A stretch of 64,000 nucleotides of DNA from Paragonimus westermani (lineage: Eukaryota; Platyhelminthes; Trematoda; Plagiorchiida; Troglotrematidae). Positions 34,251 to 46,532 of this stretch are shown piece after piece. The stretch is from contig QNGE01000981.1 of assembly GCA_008508345.1 (NCBI GenBank), positions 30,839 through 94,838 on the forward strand. The letters are read 5' to 3'. Below the pieces are notes generated by a model. The model saw only the letters and a program-made list of their open reading frames with translations. It had not been told where the DNA came from and searched no databases. Every line of letters starts with the position of its first letter. The stretch's first letter is position 1. The translations under genes and the position numbers were made by a program.

Positions 34251-37200
34251 GCCATGATTGCCGGCCTGTGCGTAGCGGACGAAGAGTGACTTTTCGTCCC
34301 AACATGATGATTGTTCGCCTGGGTCTTAAAAGGCGTGTGAAAACCTGACTTAATTCAGTATGGCTTCTTAGTTTGAGGCAGACATCACATGGGTGCTGGA
34401 GGCATTTAGTTGCTTGTTTCAGTGTTGTGTACCAGGTAAAGTGTCTGTAGATCTCTCAAGTGTACCAAGGCGCTTATGTGGATTACTGTCCAAAACCATG
34501 TATATAGAAGTATCAGTATTAATTTTGGTGTTTCCATTACTAACTGAGCACGAGCATAGGACCACTTCCTTGTAGTTTTCGAAGTTCCACACGTCATGCA
34601 GAGATCAGTTGCTTAAGCGTAATTGCGAGTGCTGCAACTATGACTCTCTGCTTTACATCATGATGCAGCAAACTTAGGAGAGCTTTTGTGGTGAGGGAAT
34701 CTGTCATAAGCCAGCCTGAGTAATTGCATGGTGTTGAAAAAACTGAAATTCGTACTATTACGACCCCTTAGCACCTGACTAACGAATTGATAGATAAATT
34801 GGAAAGTGCTCATAAATAATGTGGGTTCGCGAACAAGTAACACAAATCTGTCAACTGACCACCAGCCTAGCAGTAATGACCGGACAATGCAAAACTACGC
34901 ACAATGCCTTCGCTTCAAATAAATGATAAAACGCATTTATCCTTGGAGCGTGTAGCTCTAATGAAGGCCCAGCAAAACGAATTTAACGCGAAAAGCTCGA
35001 AGGGTGTGAGATGTACCACTCACCGGAAGACACGGATAAGAGACAATCCAGGAATGGTTAGAAAAAAGCTACTAAGACCTTCACAGTTATTGGAATTGAA
35101 GGTCGTTTGAAAAGGAGAGGGATCATCTTGGCGCGAATCCTGGTTTTTGATAGTTTTCAAAATATAAAGATCGAAATCCCAGGTGGAGTAACCGCAGTTC
35201 ATTAATCGTAAGTGAAGAGTATTGGGAGAAATATCGGAACACATTGAATAGGTTCCGAAAGTACTAGTTCGGTGATGAAAGCCTTTTCCGCCATTATTGC
35301 CAAATCAGCCGTTATTGACGTTAGTCCAATTCTTCAACTCTTATATATAAGTTCATTGTACTTCTCGAGGCGATATACATGACCTCATAACCTGAGAATG
35401 ATCAGTTTCGCGGCGTTTTGAAGTTATCACTGAAACATAAGCATACGACCGCAGGACATTGGCAATGCATTTTAACAACATTATTAACACACTCGACAAT
35501 GAAGCATGGGTGACAACGTTTTTGGCTCCCTTGTCAAAAAGGAATTTACACTTTTTCTCTCATTTCTCAGCATTTCAGGTAGATACTGGTCGACCAAACA
35601 GTTCCTAGATGGCTGCAGATTTCGTTAGCATCTGGCCGTTTCACAACTTTGGTGCACATTGAACCGCACACAAAGGATATTTTGTCCCCCTGTATCACCG
35701 CTGATCTTCAGAACTTAGTTCTATTCACTCTAATGCATTGTTTATTGCTCTACTGAGGTCATGTAGCGTTCATACAAAACTCTCTACAGAAACACCTTAA
35801 CCAGAGCTACTTGCCAGTCACAAGAAGTTGTACAATTCAGTCAGTCAACACTTTATTCTTTGAATGTGAGTTACCCATCGCGGTGCAGGAAAACATTCCA
35901 AAAAACATGGTATCCAACAGAACCAAAGATGGTAACTCGCACATAGCCAGCGAAACCTCTAGAATTACCTGGGTATGTCATCCGGTAATTGTATCCGGTA
36001 GTTTCGGGGACAGTGACCCGAAATCACCCCAAAATTATCCATTGGATGGTTCACCCCCCCCAAATGACTGATTTTTCAAATTTTTTTTACTCCTTTAAAT
36101 TTTTCCCGCGTAAAGGCTGACACAACAGTTGTCCGAGTTTTACGCATTGTTTTATGTGCATGTTCCTTTTTACCGAGACTGCAAAAAAATCTATTTAGTC
36201 GTGAACAGCCCTCAAAAACTGTTTCTCGGGTCTTCAACATCATGTGTTTACGTCATGTTCTTATGACTTGCTATAATGGATGAATTCACTGACAACAATT
36301 TCTTCATTAATGTCTATCATCTTCGTGTCTTCCTAACCATTCCAACTAATTTCTAAAAAAAAGTTTGTGGAGCTGGGACAAATATATTGTCTTTTTACAC
36401 TCTCATCCATTAGAAGCGTCCACATATTCCGCCGCTGAATTTGTCCACCAAAACCAGTCATGTACAATTTGTGGTGGGCAGGGGGTACGCGCCTGACCCT
36501 CGTTCACTTACGATTTAACACATCTTTTTGAAGAGCAGTCAGATCCAGTCCCAACAGGCACCAATATGAAAGAACGCAGCAGGGTTTGAAAATAAACCGC
36601 GTATTCCCAATAATGTCTGCAAGCGGGCTAAGCAGCTAGCTGTAGCCTTGCCTAGGACCAACGGCAGCAGTCGAGTGAAGAGAGAAAAGGAGTGAGAGAT
36701 GGGCCTCAGCCCACACGGCAGGACTCAAAAGCGCGCCAGTCGAGAAGTGTGTAGAAACTTCCGGTGCGTTCAACAACGCCTAAAACGTCCGGGTTAACCG
36801 ACCTTGAACAGTGAAATAATAGAAGAGCCGTCAACAGAGGAGCAAGCATTCGCTGCATGTAACCAGCTGCACGACGGGAGGAAGTGGCACTGAACTCATA
36901 TCAGACCCGTTACAACAAACGCACGCAGAATCATCTGCACAGAACAGACAAGCAGGAAAACGCTATAGTAGCCGTGATCCTCCTGGGGAAGCTTGCGTAA
37001 TGACCAGCGATCGTGTGGCTTCTCTAAAAATCCGGCTGCAACCGTTTTTCCCGCATGCTTATTCTGTACACATGGTTCTGTGTACGCCAGCTATGGCAAG
37101 CCTGAAATGAACTCCTTGTCGCTTTCGATTTTCATACTTTGAAACATATCTGATACCAGGACTTGCATTCAGATGACCGTTCTCTCTCTCAAACGACCTC

Positions 37201-40200
37201 ATGCCGAATATACGCGCAAAGGGTAAGTGATGCAGAATGTATTCCGATGTCATGTGATTGTGGTTTTTCGAACGCAACCCTTGGACTTCTTTTACATTCG
37301 GCCGCTTACGTACACAGAATTTTTTTGCAGACGTAATATAGTCCCCGTTGTACCGACATATCGTCTGTGCTAATTGTGCCGTACCGCGGTGATTCAACGC
37401 ACGATTTGGATTGCTTCTTATATAACAGTAAACATTTAACACTGGTGAAACAGTCCATTTTCATCCTCCGAAGAAATAAATTGGAAGAATTATGCTCCTA
37501 TCAAGAAATGGAGGAGAGGTCGACGGTGAAATTGGAGCAAACTCATAAGTGAGCGCCACTAACCACCAGTATCTGGAATAAAGAAATCATCTGAGGTGAA
37601 AATGACGGCAGAATCTCGAGTCTAAACTCATGTACTCAAGATGGATAGTTCGTGCTGTATGAGGAAATGCCTGTCAAAATCAACAGCAGCGATTTGCGTT
37701 TTCCACAAAATGTTTGCATTACACTTAGATGGGCGCGGTGAACCTGTACGATTTCAAATAGCATTCCAAGTTTATGGCAGAAGGACACAACAAAGTTAAG
37801 AACCCGCTGGCGAGGGGAACACCCTAGCGAAGAACGGAGGTATTTATCGAGACAGAAAATGCGTTTGTACCATTCGGAAATGTTCTTAGTGCTGGATAAG
37901 ATTTGGTTCATAAAAGTTATTCCGGACGAATCCACTCTTTAAATAAAGCGCAAAATTGTCAACGGTGCCAATCAAGACAATGATGATGAGTTCCAGAAAT
38001 AAACCGTGGAGAATTTCGAAGTGGTTCAGTACAGACGACGTGGAAAGTTCACAAACTTCCACCTGTGGAAATAACGAGAAAGAGAAACACCCAAGACCGA
38101 GCCAGACCGTGTTCAGAAAATCGAACGCTGCTTCATAATGACCGGGGGATAACCCAAGCGTGCCTGCTGCAAAACATCTAAGGTTATTCATCAGAACCTA
38201 GTTTATCTCGTGTGTAAGGCCGTATGGAAATTTGCACGCGGTGAGTCTGCTGAATGCGATCGTGTTCGTCTACTCGCCTGTTGGTTTGTTGTCACTAACG
38301 ATGCCATAAACCTCTCCAACATGCTCGTGCGTTCGACGGTTGAGTACGTAACCATCCCGGTTATTCCCGCCGATCGATGTTGTTTAACGTCTCATGATAT
38401 CCAGTGTAACCTATATATCACAGCTTAGGGCTGCCATCTGTTTGCACTCCTTTTCTCGTCTGGTATATGGTTTTCATACCTGGGAATTTTCAACCTGCTG
38501 CAATCATGTGACAAACTGCAACGCTGGCTCAAAAAATCCGGAGGTCGGACGCCTTGCCATCTCTTTGCTCAAAGTGAGGGCTTCTACGTCAGGGTGCCGC
38601 AGGTTGATTCCCTACATGGTGATAACTTGTTGAATGAGGAATGACGTACATTTGACCGTGACAACTGACCAAACGTAACTAACTGCGAGACTTTTTCACC
38701 CCCACTCTTTGCGTAGTAATCACCTAAACATGTGACGATTGAACGTGTTGTCTGCTTGGCAAATGGCTTTTCCGAGAACAACACTAACGAGTTGTGGTTT
38801 TTGTTGCATAAAATTGATGTATCGGCAGAAATGTGTGTGCGTAATAATGTATTAATAACTGGTCTGACGAGTGTTTGAAATTGAGCGACAGTAGAAGGAA
38901 CGGTTTTAAGTGGTGATATGGACGAGTGAAGCGCAAAATTGTTTAATTCCGCCTCACCCGGGGACGTAAGGTACACAAATTATGAAATGGCGTTGATAGC
39001 ATAAAACTGACTGCCATTGATTATAACGCGAGGGTACAGGTGAATTTATAATTGCACACGGATGCTACAATAAATTCGCCTCCGTGTTAGGTAGACAGAA
39101 ATAAACCGACAGTAACCGTGGCGACCTACTGGAATATCCCCAGATCAGTGGAAAGTTCGTCGAAAAAATATTTTTCTCTTGTGGACAGCGTTCTGAAATG
39201 GAAATGATGTTAAACTACGCTGAAAAGACACCTAATTTTTCAAACGGATTTACCGATCGTCCCAGATGTGTGTATCGAGGGCCAAACACCAGATTGCACA
39301 CCGAAGGTCTTGCCAAAAATTTAGTCCTCCCAGATGTGTCCGTTAGCAAGTGGCCCTAACAGACCACCGTTGCCATGACCAGGCCATCTGGCACGAAGTG
39401 TACACTTACTTCAGGTCAAGCTGTCCAGCACTAGCGTCCTAGTGGTTTGTTCAGCACGGCCCATGTTGGGCAACACTTGGTTGCCGATACACTTCTGTGT
39501 GAACGCCTTAACTTAGATCCAGTTTGCGTCAATAATTGTGTGATAAGATATTCCACTTCCCTAAAATTCTGAACCTCTTTCAGTGTAACAGTTGCCTTAC
39601 TAGTACTGCCCTACCTGCTCACATTAGCTATCCAACGTGAATTAACCAAAAATTACTGACATTGTTAGTTTGGTGCTGTTATTGCAGTTTTACGCGCAAC
39701 CGTATAAGTCCATGTCATCTCTGTAGTGGAACGAAGAGTTGGGGCAACAGTATTACCAAGCAAACTCGAGGATTTACAGTAGCTGTCCACAAAAAATTCC
39801 ACCACAATAAATCTGCTGCGTATTGCAAGGACATTCCTCCTTTTAATAACAAAAAGACCACAGCGAATTCGAATTCTTCAGCATGCTTAAATAGCGTTGC
39901 TTGGGTTAGCCCACGGTAACCATGATCGCGTAAATTCAGAAGGCAAAACACTCAAGGACTAGGTGTGTAATGATTCAAACAATAGAGGAGTAGTTAATGT
40001 GTACAATGAACATAACAGATATGCAGAATAATGCGTAGCAAAAAGGCAACAGTGTTACAGGCTCTACATCTCAAACACTATGGGCTGCGTTCCAAAAAAT
40101 AACCGGCCAGCCCGAAGCTTGGTCACATTCGGAAGGTCGACTGGATTTCCGGTCTGTGTACGTTTTTAACCGTGCAGCAACATATATAATTTTCTATATA

Positions 40201-40689
40201 GAAGCTCGGCGACGTAGATTCCGGAGCAAGCGCCGAGAGATTCCTTGTGCTGAAATATATTGCGGACGACGTAGCGTACTAGCGAACTAAGCTTGAGCTA
40301 CAACCCTAGCTGATACTCAACGCTAGGCAGGCTGTCAATTCAGACGCTTGGTTGCTGCGTTGCCTGTGTCGTTCGCGCTCTGTCAGGGATTTAATGGTTA
40401 AACATCCGGAGCGCGACTCTCATGACACGTTGAAGAACGCATTCTTGTAGTGCGTCGTCGCATCAGAAGAAAGGTGTCTAAACCAGGGCCTTGGCGATCT
40501 TCAACTGAGGGATCCAAAACAATCTCATTTACCTTGCCAAATGATACAAGCTGGGAAGAAAAAAGATCGCTGACAGGCTAGTATATCCCCTGGAAGCAGC
40601 GGCTGCCTGATCCCGTGGAAGTAACCAGTGGCCATTTATATCGGAGAGCTTTCTTGGTGAGTTGGTAAAATCCGCCGACTCAGCCGTCA
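34251..40689. other. Unassigned stretch; possible SINE at 38505-38625
   Basis: No recognised protein or RNA gene. At 38540-38620 (plus) CTTGCCATC is followed by GCAGGTTGATTCCCTACATGG, a B-box-like motif similar to the one near 14700. The longest frames (37442-37059 minus, 127 codons; 38976-38584 minus, 130 codons) match nothing known to me. Confidence 0.35.
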
Positions 40690-41535
40690 GGCAACTCCCC
40701 ATCAAAATACAACGGGCGGAGGCACATGCAGAAGACATAACTGCCGATTTAGCGACAAACGTTGGACTTGTTAAGAAAATCAGTCTTTCAGAGCTCCACA
40801 ATCTTGCCTCGGTTCCAACGGACGCTTGTGATTGCGCTGCAAATTCCCAGGCTCATTGCGCCCCGCTCCCTGCGAAGACCAGTCTTTGAAGTTCTGCATA
40901 ACTTATCACAGTCAGAAATACAAGCATTCCTAAGAATGATTGCGGATCGGTTAGTTTGGCCTAACATGAGTCGGAATTTGCGGCACTGGGTTCGTCGCCA
41001 GCTTACACGCCAACGTGCCATGATCATCCTGCACACAAGCAGCCCACCGTGAGACTTCTCAACTCTATGCGATAACTTTGAACATATCCACCCGGACATC
41101 TTCCAACTGCTCACAACCCCTCTAGGCTACGGTCATTCTCTCAAGTGTATCAACAAGTTCACTCACCGACCAAAGATCACACCGCTGTCGGACGCATCAG
41201 CGGTACCTGTCGTTCGCAATTTTGTCAAGTAGTAGATCACAGGTTTCGGACGTTGCGTAATTTGAATCAACATTATTTTCACACTTGGCCAAGCTGTCAG
41301 GTTTGCATTGAGCACAAACCACAGCATACAACGCTCGAGCGGACGGTCTGATAGCGCGTTCTCTTAGCCAGCTGAAGGCTTCACTACGTACTCAAAAGCG
41401 GACTGTCTGTACAATGAATAAACCACCAGTTCTGCCTAGTGTTCGCACTTGTGTCAAAGATGACAGTGCAACCACGGTAACACTAGTTTATGGTTATCCT
41501 CGTAGCCTTCCATCTGACTTCTTCCAGCAGACAGC
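40690..41535 (+). pseudogene. Older gypsy integrase remnant, left of the intact insertion
   Basis: Plus-strand reading gives ALQIPRLIAPRSLRRPVFEV, LHNLSQSEIQAFLRMIADRL, VWPNMSRNLRHWVRRQL and, further on in other frames, LYAHIHPDI-like, TTAYNA and YGYPRSLPSDFFQQ. These are the integrase zinc finger, core and C-terminal order of a gypsy element related to, but different from, the intact one. Many stops; the second zinc Cys pair is lost. It breaks off exactly at the LTR start at 41536 and seems to resume at 46533. Confidence 0.78.
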
Positions 41536-41990
41536 TGTAGCCCTCGTCTCGCCCTCTCACGCGTTCTGTCACTTGACAAGCTGACTAATCTAAGCGACGC
41601 TCATTGCCCCAACCTGCATATGCCCGTTCACCGGCCCGACAGCTCTCCTCCATACTCGAGCGCACGCACGCGCGTAGTCACCATCTGCGCACTGAGCCAA
41701 TTGGAACGCTCCAATTGGATGTGATTCCGTGCGGTCGATACACAGGCATGCATGACGCGGTCGGACCCGGATCGGAACACAACTGCACCAGACAACGGAG
41801 CGACAACAACTGGCTGCCAACTGTACAGGACAGGACACGGTCCAGACGAGCGCTACTGCATTAAGCTTGTACACCAAAATCCCAACAATAAAGATCCAAT
41901 CCATTGACTTGACCTTTTCATTGACTATCTTTGAGATATCGTTATTTGTTAGTGCGTACTCAAGCTATCACGGTTAAGAGTTCCACTACA
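41536..41990 (+). repeat. 5' LTR of the CsRn1-like element
   Basis: Starts TGTAGCCCTCG and ends TTCCACTACA. A poly(A) signal AATAAA lies at 41887-41892. A perfect 9-base inverted repeat (CCAATTGGA ACGC TCCAATTGG) is at 41697-41718, giving two CCAAT boxes in opposite directions, likely promoter elements. Confidence 0.95.
41697..41718 (+). promoter_or_regulatory. Palindromic CCAAT pair in the LTR
   Basis: CCAATTGGA, a four-base loop ACGC, then TCCAATTGG. Conserved unchanged in the 3' LTR at 46239-46260 although the LTRs differ elsewhere. A role in promoter function is inferred from the CCAAT motif only. Confidence 0.5.
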
Positions 41991-41993
41991 AAT

Positions 41994-42008
41994 TGGTGCC
42001 GCGACCCG
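41994..42008 (+). other. Primer-binding site
   Basis: TGGTGCCGCGACCCG begins three bases after the LTR end and starts with TGG, complementary to a tRNA CCA tail. I cannot assign the tRNA from sequence alone. Confidence 0.75.
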
Positions 42009-42126
42009 TTTTTGGATCAATTCTCCGTCTCACATTTGCACCGCAAATTCACTTTGGGATCTATTCGCTTAGCACTTCTCCAGCGCGCATTGTTTGTCAT
42101 CATTCACCATCCGTCCATCACTAGCT

Positions 42127-42981
42127 ATGGAGCAGAATCTCACTGATGACAGCAACGTTGAGGACCTATTCGTGTCACCACTATCAGTCAAACTTCCCAT
42201 TTTCTGGCAATCAGACCCAGCCCTGTGGTTTTTGCAGATTGAATCGATTTTTCGCAAACATCGTATAACCAAACAGACCACTATGTTTGATTATGTGGTT
42301 GCTGAACTCCAGCCAGAAACTATGCACGAAGTTCGAGACATTATTGCCAATCCCGACACTCTTACTCCATATGCTGTTCTGAAACGGGAGCTCTTGAATC
42401 GAGTGTCTATGTCCGAACACAAACGACTACGGCAGTTACTCAACGATGTACAGCTAGGTGATCGTCGTCCCTCCCAATTGCTGCGCCATATGCGAACTTT
42501 GCTTGGTGACAAACCCACGGATGAATGCCTACTGAAACAATTGTTTGTTCAACGCCTACCGAGTCCCGTGCAAGTGGCACTTTCGCTTGTCCCAGATCAG
42601 ACATTGGACAGTTTAGCTTCGTCGGCGGATAAAGTTATCGAAGCCATGCCAACTAACAACGTCACTGAATTTACTCACTTGGCATCCATTTCCACCGACA
42701 CAACACCGCTTATGTCCTTGATCCGTGAACAGCAACGGACTATTCAACAGATTCAACTTCAGCTGAGTCATTTGACAGCACAACTGTCTCAATCCCACTC
42801 ACAACCGACTGCTCACCTTCGTCCACGCAGTCGATCGTTGAACAAATCTCCATCGAAAACTCATACCACAGATGGAATATGTTTTTATCATCGTAACTTT
42901 GGCACTAATGCAAAACGTTGCACCACTCCATGTGCTTTCTGTCCGACTTCCAACCACTCGGGAAACGGCAGCGCCAGTTGA
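42127..42981 (+). CDS. gag: Gag polyprotein of the CsRn1-like element
   Basis: 284 codons from ATG 42127 to TGA 42979-42981; an in-frame TTG 33 bases upstream is not a credible start in an animal. Gag packages element RNA into virus-like particles. Residues about 15-200 form the capsid-like region ([41 protein letters not shown]), followed by a glutamine-rich stretch and a basic [10 protein letters not shown] region. The nucleocapsid end carries a single CX2HX9CX3C finger at residues 252-269 (Cys252, His255, Cys265, Cys269), the CHCC type instead of CCHC. The last codons overlap pol and contain the slippery site. Confidence 0.93.
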   Translation: MEQNLTDDSNVEDLFVSPLSVKLPIFWQSDPALWFLQIESIFRKHRITKQTTMFDYVVAELQPETMHEVRDIIANPDTLTPYAVLKRELLNRVSMSEHKRLRQLLNDVQLGDRRPSQLLRHMRTLLGDKPTDECLLKQLFVQRLPSPVQVALSLVPDQTLDSLASSADKVIEAMPTNNVTEFTHLASISTDTTPLMSLIREQQRTIQQIQLQLSHLTAQLSQSHSQPTAHLRPRSRSLNKSPSKTHTTDGICFYHRNFGTNAKRCTTPCAFCPTSNHSGNGSAS

Positions 42982-43003
42982 GTTCTGCGACAAACTCAGC
43001 TGG
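42960..43003 (+). promoter_or_regulatory. Predicted -1 ribosomal frameshift signal (gag/pol)
   Basis: Slippery heptamer GGGAAAC at 42960-42966, placed in gag frame as G GGA AAC, the X XXY YYZ form. After a 7-base spacer comes an 11-pair hairpin: CCAGTTGAGTT (42974-42984), loop of 8, AACTCAGCTGG (42993-43003), with one G-U pair. The gag stop codon lies inside the 5' arm. A shift by one base back at AAC enters the pol frame, which is open. Confidence 0.88.
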
Positions 43004-46000
43004 TTTTCAAACTTCTAGTCGCCTGTTTTTCATACTTGATAAGGAAAGTGGTCACAAATTCCTTATTGATACAGGAGCTGAAGTCAGTGTTCTTCCCGCC
43101 ACTTCACAAGATCAAATCTCATCTTATCGTGGTCCAACACTCAAAGCTGCCAACGGTTCTTCCATTCAAACCTACGGCCAACGTTCCGTAACACTGTCCC
43201 TTGGCTTGAGACGCACCTGGAGATGGATATTCCTTATTGCTGATGTGCGATTTGCAATTTTGGGGGCAGATTTTCTCAACAGTTTCGGTCTCTTGGTAGA
43301 CATGAAGCACCGCCGATTGCTCGATCCAACCACTAACCTGACTGTCACAGGTCAATCGGCGAACATTGATTCTCTTCGTCTGTCAGTTACACTTACTGAA
43401 GCTCATCCGGAATATGCCTCATTGCTTGCTCAATTTCCTGGAATACTTAATCCTAATTTCCAGCAATCGTCCATAAAGCACACAACTGTTCATCATATCA
43501 CAACTCGTGGTGCACCAGTAGCTGCTAAGCCCAGACGTTTAGCTCCTGACAAACTCGCTGTCGCCCGCAAGGAATTTGATCACATGCTCCAACTTGGGAT
43601 CATTCGACCCTCGAAAAGTCCATGGTCTTCCCCACTCCACATGGTTTCTAAAAAGGACTCTAATGACTGGCGTCCATGTGGAGACTACAGAAGTGTCAAT
43701 CAAGTCACCGTTGCAGATCGATATCCTGTCCCGCACATTCATGATATCACATCTAATCTGCACGGCAAGACCATATTCTCTAAGGTCGATCTGATACGGG
43801 CTTACCATCAAATTCCCGTAGCAGAAGAAGACATTCCCAAAACTGCAATCACTACACCATTTGGATTGTTTGAATTCTTACGAATGCCATTTGGGCTAAG
43901 AAATGCAACACAAACTTTCCAACGTCTGATAGACGAGGTGCTACGTGGTTTAGACTTCGCACATCCATACATCGATGACATTCTAATCGCCAGCTCCAGT
44001 CCCGAGGAACACCGCACACATTTGTTCCAAGTTTTTCAACGCTTGAACGATTTTGGTATTGTCATCAACCCTTCCAAGTGTCAGTTAGGAGTGTCATCAC
44101 TGGACATCCTTGGACATCATATCAACTCAACTGGAGTACACCCGCTTGCCTCCAATGTGACCGCCATCAAAGAATTTCCTCAACCCACTTCGGTACGTCA
44201 GCTCAGTCGTTTTATTGGTATGGTTAATTACTACCGCCGTTTCCTGCCTAACCTTGCTGACACACTGAAGCCACTGACTGATTTGTTGAGTTCCAAACGG
44301 AATAAACTCTTGGAATTATCTGAGACATCAATCAATTCGTTTAACTCAATAAAACAGATGCTTGCACAGGCAACATCCATTCATCACTTGGATGCCTCCG
44401 CCCCTATCAGTATCACTACTGATGCGTCAAATTTGGCTGTTGGAGCTGTACTTCAGCAATTGGTTGATAACAAGTGGCAACCTATCTCGTTTTTCTCCAA
44501 ATCTTTGCAGCCAGCACAAACTCGTTACAGCACGTTCAGCCGTGAACTATTGGCAATCTACTTGGCTATTAAACATTTCCGCCATTTTGTTGAAGGACGT
44601 ACATTTTGTGTTTTCACTGACCACAAACCATTAACGTATGCCCTATCGGCCAAACCTGATCGTTATTCACCACGGGAGTTACGCCACTTGGACTATATTT
44701 CCCAGTATACATCGGACCTCCGATACGTCACGGGAGAACAAAACACGGTAGCCGACGCTCTATCGAGAGTCCAACTGGCAAACCTTTCACTCGACAGCTC
44801 CATCGATTTTGTGCTTATGGCTAAACTACAAGCTAGTGATCCTGACACAGATACGCACAAGAGTTTAATGAAAACCCAGCAAATAACACATAAGGGAGTA
44901 TTACTTCTCTGTGATTTTTCTACGGGATCACCGAGACCTATCGTTCCAAAAGAAATGCGCAAAACTGTTTTCGATGCTCTCCACAACATGTCACATCCAG
45001 GAGTCAAAGCATCCAGGAAACTCATTTCTGAACGATTCGTTTGGTTCAGTATGAACAAAGATATCGGCGATTGGACGCGTTGCTGCTTGGCTTGTCAACA
45101 GTCGAAAATCCATCGTCATACCGTCACACCACTTGGAACATTTCCGCCTCCTGATGCTCGCTTCGATCACGTGCACATTGACGTTGTTGGACCCCTGCCG
45201 CCATCGAAAGGTTTCCGTTATCTCCTTACGTGTATCGACAGATTTACTCGGTGGCCTGAAGTTTTTCCGATCTGTGACACCACTACTCAAACCCTGGCAA
45301 CAGCATTCGTAGTCGGATGGATTTCACGCTTTGGCATACCATCCACTATAACTACGGACCGCGGCTCCCAGTTCGAATCTCATTTATTTGAACAACTCAC
45401 ACGACTCCTTGGAATTCAACGGATTCGTACCACAGCGTACCATCCACAATCCAACGGAATGGTCGAGAGATTTCACCGGACATTAAAGGCTGCTCTGACT
45501 ACCAAACTAGAATCAACCGCTTGGTTTGATCAACTACCACTTGTGCTTCTTGGATTACGCAACTCTGTTCGTGCTGACAGTCAATGTTCCCCAGCACAAC
45601 TTACCTACGGCACCAGCTTGCGTTTACCTGGTCAGCTGCTAACCTATTCGGACAAGGCAACCTCTCCTGATCCGACAAACTACGTGAGTCGCCTGCAGCA
45701 TTTCATGTCCAAGTTAACTTATCAACCACCACGACTACAGAGCAGACCTACTAATTATCCTAACAAACTGACCGACTGTTCGCACGTATTTGTCCGTTGT
45801 GATAAGCTCCACGAATCCCTACAACCAGCGTACAAAGGCCCGTATCGTGTTCTAAATCGCTCGAACAAACATTACACGTTGGACGTCGGTGCATCTCGCA
45901 ACAACATATCCATCGACCGTCTCATCCCAGCTCGACTACTGGAGGAATCTACTCCGACTGACACGCATACGCTACCTGAAACAAGTTCGTACAAGACTAA

Positions 46001-46055
46001 ATCCGGTCGATCAGTGCGTTTTCCGGATCGACTTGTGGTCGCTGTTTCACCATAA
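42960..46055 (+). CDS. pol: Pol polyprotein (protease, RT, RNase H, integrase) of the CsRn1-like element
   Basis: Open in the -1 frame relative to gag; the ORF is open from 42918 to TAA 46053-46055, and translation should enter at the slippery site. Protease active site [12 protein letters not shown] near 43062. Reverse transcriptase with [28 protein letters not shown] and catalytic YIDDIL (43968). RNase H with [15 protein letters not shown] (about 44410) and [10 protein letters not shown]. Integrase zinc finger HX3H...CX2C (44980-45100), catalytic Asp in HIDVVGP, Asp in [10 protein letters not shown] and Glu in [13 protein letters not shown], then a GPY-type C-terminal module (KGPYRVLNR). 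No chromodomain is evident. All catalytic residues are present, which is unusual in this window. Confidence 0.95.
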   Translation, partial: GKRQRQLSSATNSAGFQTSSRLFFILDKESGHKFLIDTGAEVSVLPATSQDQISSYRGPTLKAANGSSIQTYGQRSVTLSLGLRRTWRWIFLIADVRFAILGADFLNSFGLLVDMKHRRLLDPTTNLTVTGQSANIDSLRLSVTLTEAHPEYASLLAQFPGILNPNFQQSSIKHTTVHHITTRGAPVAAKPRRLAPDKLAVARKEFDHMLQLGIIRPSKSPWSSPLHMVSKKDSNDWRPCGDYRSVNQVTVADRYPVPHIHDITSNLHGKTIFSKVDLIRAYHQIPVAEEDIPKTAITTPFGLFEFLRMPFGLRNATQTFQRLIDEVLRGLDFAHPYIDDILIASSSPEEHRTHLFQVFQRLNDFGIVINPSKCQLGVSSLDILGHHINSTGVHPLASNVTAIKEFPQPTSVRQLSRFIGMVNYYRRFLPNLADTLKPLTDLLSSKRNKLLELSETSINSFNSIKQMLAQATSIHHLDASAPISITTDASNLAVGAVLQQLVDNKWQPISFFSKSLQPAQTRYSTFSRELLAIYLAIKHFRHFVEGRTFCVFTDHKPLTYALSAKPDRYSPRELRHLDYISQYTSDLRYVTGEQNTVADALSRVQLANLSLDSSIDFVLMAKLQASDPDTDTHKSLMKTQQITHKGVLLLCDFSTGSPRPIVPKEMRKTVFDALHNMSHPGVKASRKLISERFVWFSMNKDIGDWTRCCLACQQSKIHRHTVTPLGTFPPPDARFDHVHIDVVGPLPPSKGFRYLLTCIDRFTRWPEVFPICDTTTQTLATAFVVGWISRFGIPSTITTDRGSQFESHLFEQLTRLLGIQRIRTTAYHPQSNGMVERFHRTLKAALTTKLESTAWFDQLPLVLLGLRNSVRADSQCSPAQLTYGTSLRLPGQLLTYSDKATSPDPTNYVSRLQHFMSKLTYQPPRLQSRPTNYPNKLTDCSHVFVRCDKLHESLQPAYKGPYRVLNRSNKHYTLDVGASRNNISIDRLIPARLLEESTPTDTHTLPETSSYKTKSGRSVRFPDRLVVAVSP

Positions 46056-46065
46056 CCTCACAGCT

Positions 46066-46077
46066 GGTGGGAGGCTA
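46066..46077 (+). other. Polypurine tract, short
   Basis: GGTGGGAGG followed by CTA just before the 3' LTR at 46078. One T interrupts the purines; position fits the plus-strand primer of an LTR element. Confidence 0.6.
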
Positions 46078-46532
46078 TGTAGCCCTCGTCTCGCCCTCTC
46101 ACGCGTCCTGTCACTTGACAAGCTGACTAGTCTAAGCGACGCTCATTGCCCCAACCTGCATATGCCCGTTCACCGGCCCGACAGCTCTCTTCCATACCCG
46201 AGCGCACGCACGCGCGTAGTCACCATCTGCGCACTGAGCCAATTGGAACGCTCCAATTGGATGTGATTCCGTGCGGTCGATACACAGGCATGCATGACGC
46301 GGTCGGACCCGGATCGGAACACAACTGCACCAGACAACTGAACGACAACAACTGACTGCCAACTGTACAGGACAGGACACGGTCCAGACGAGCGCTACTG
46401 CATTAAGCTTGTACACCAAAATCCCAACAATAAAGATCCAATCCATTGACTTGACCTTTTCATTGACTATCTTTGAGATATCGTTATTTGTTAGTGCGTA
46501 CTCAAGCTATCACGGTTAAGGGTTCCATTACA
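46078..46532 (+). repeat. 3' LTR of the CsRn1-like element
   Basis: 455 bases, TGTAGCCC...TTCCATTACA, with 9 differences from the 5' LTR. AATAAA at 46429-46434; the CCAAT palindrome at 46239-46260 is unchanged. Confidence 0.95.

Larger units (their letters stand above)
41536..46532 (+). mobile_element. Intact CsRn1-like Ty3/gypsy LTR retrotransposon (4997 bp)
   Basis: Complete order: 455-bp LTR, primer-binding site, gag, -1 frameshift signal, pol (protease, RT, RNase H, integrase), short purine tract, 455-bp LTR. Both LTRs run TG...CA. They differ at 9 positions of 455 by my count, about 2%. Both reading frames are open, with all catalytic motifs present. The gag zinc finger is the unusual CHCC type (CX2HX9CX3C) described for the CsRn1 clade first found in Clonorchis. 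Flanking four-base sequences are CAGC and CAAC, so the target duplication, if present, has one mismatch. The element lies within an older gypsy integrase remnant. It could still be, or recently was, active. Confidence 0.95.

Noticed and set aside
42094..42126. Upstream TTG as the gag start
   Set aside because: In-frame ATG at 42127 is a better start and keeps the capsid intact.
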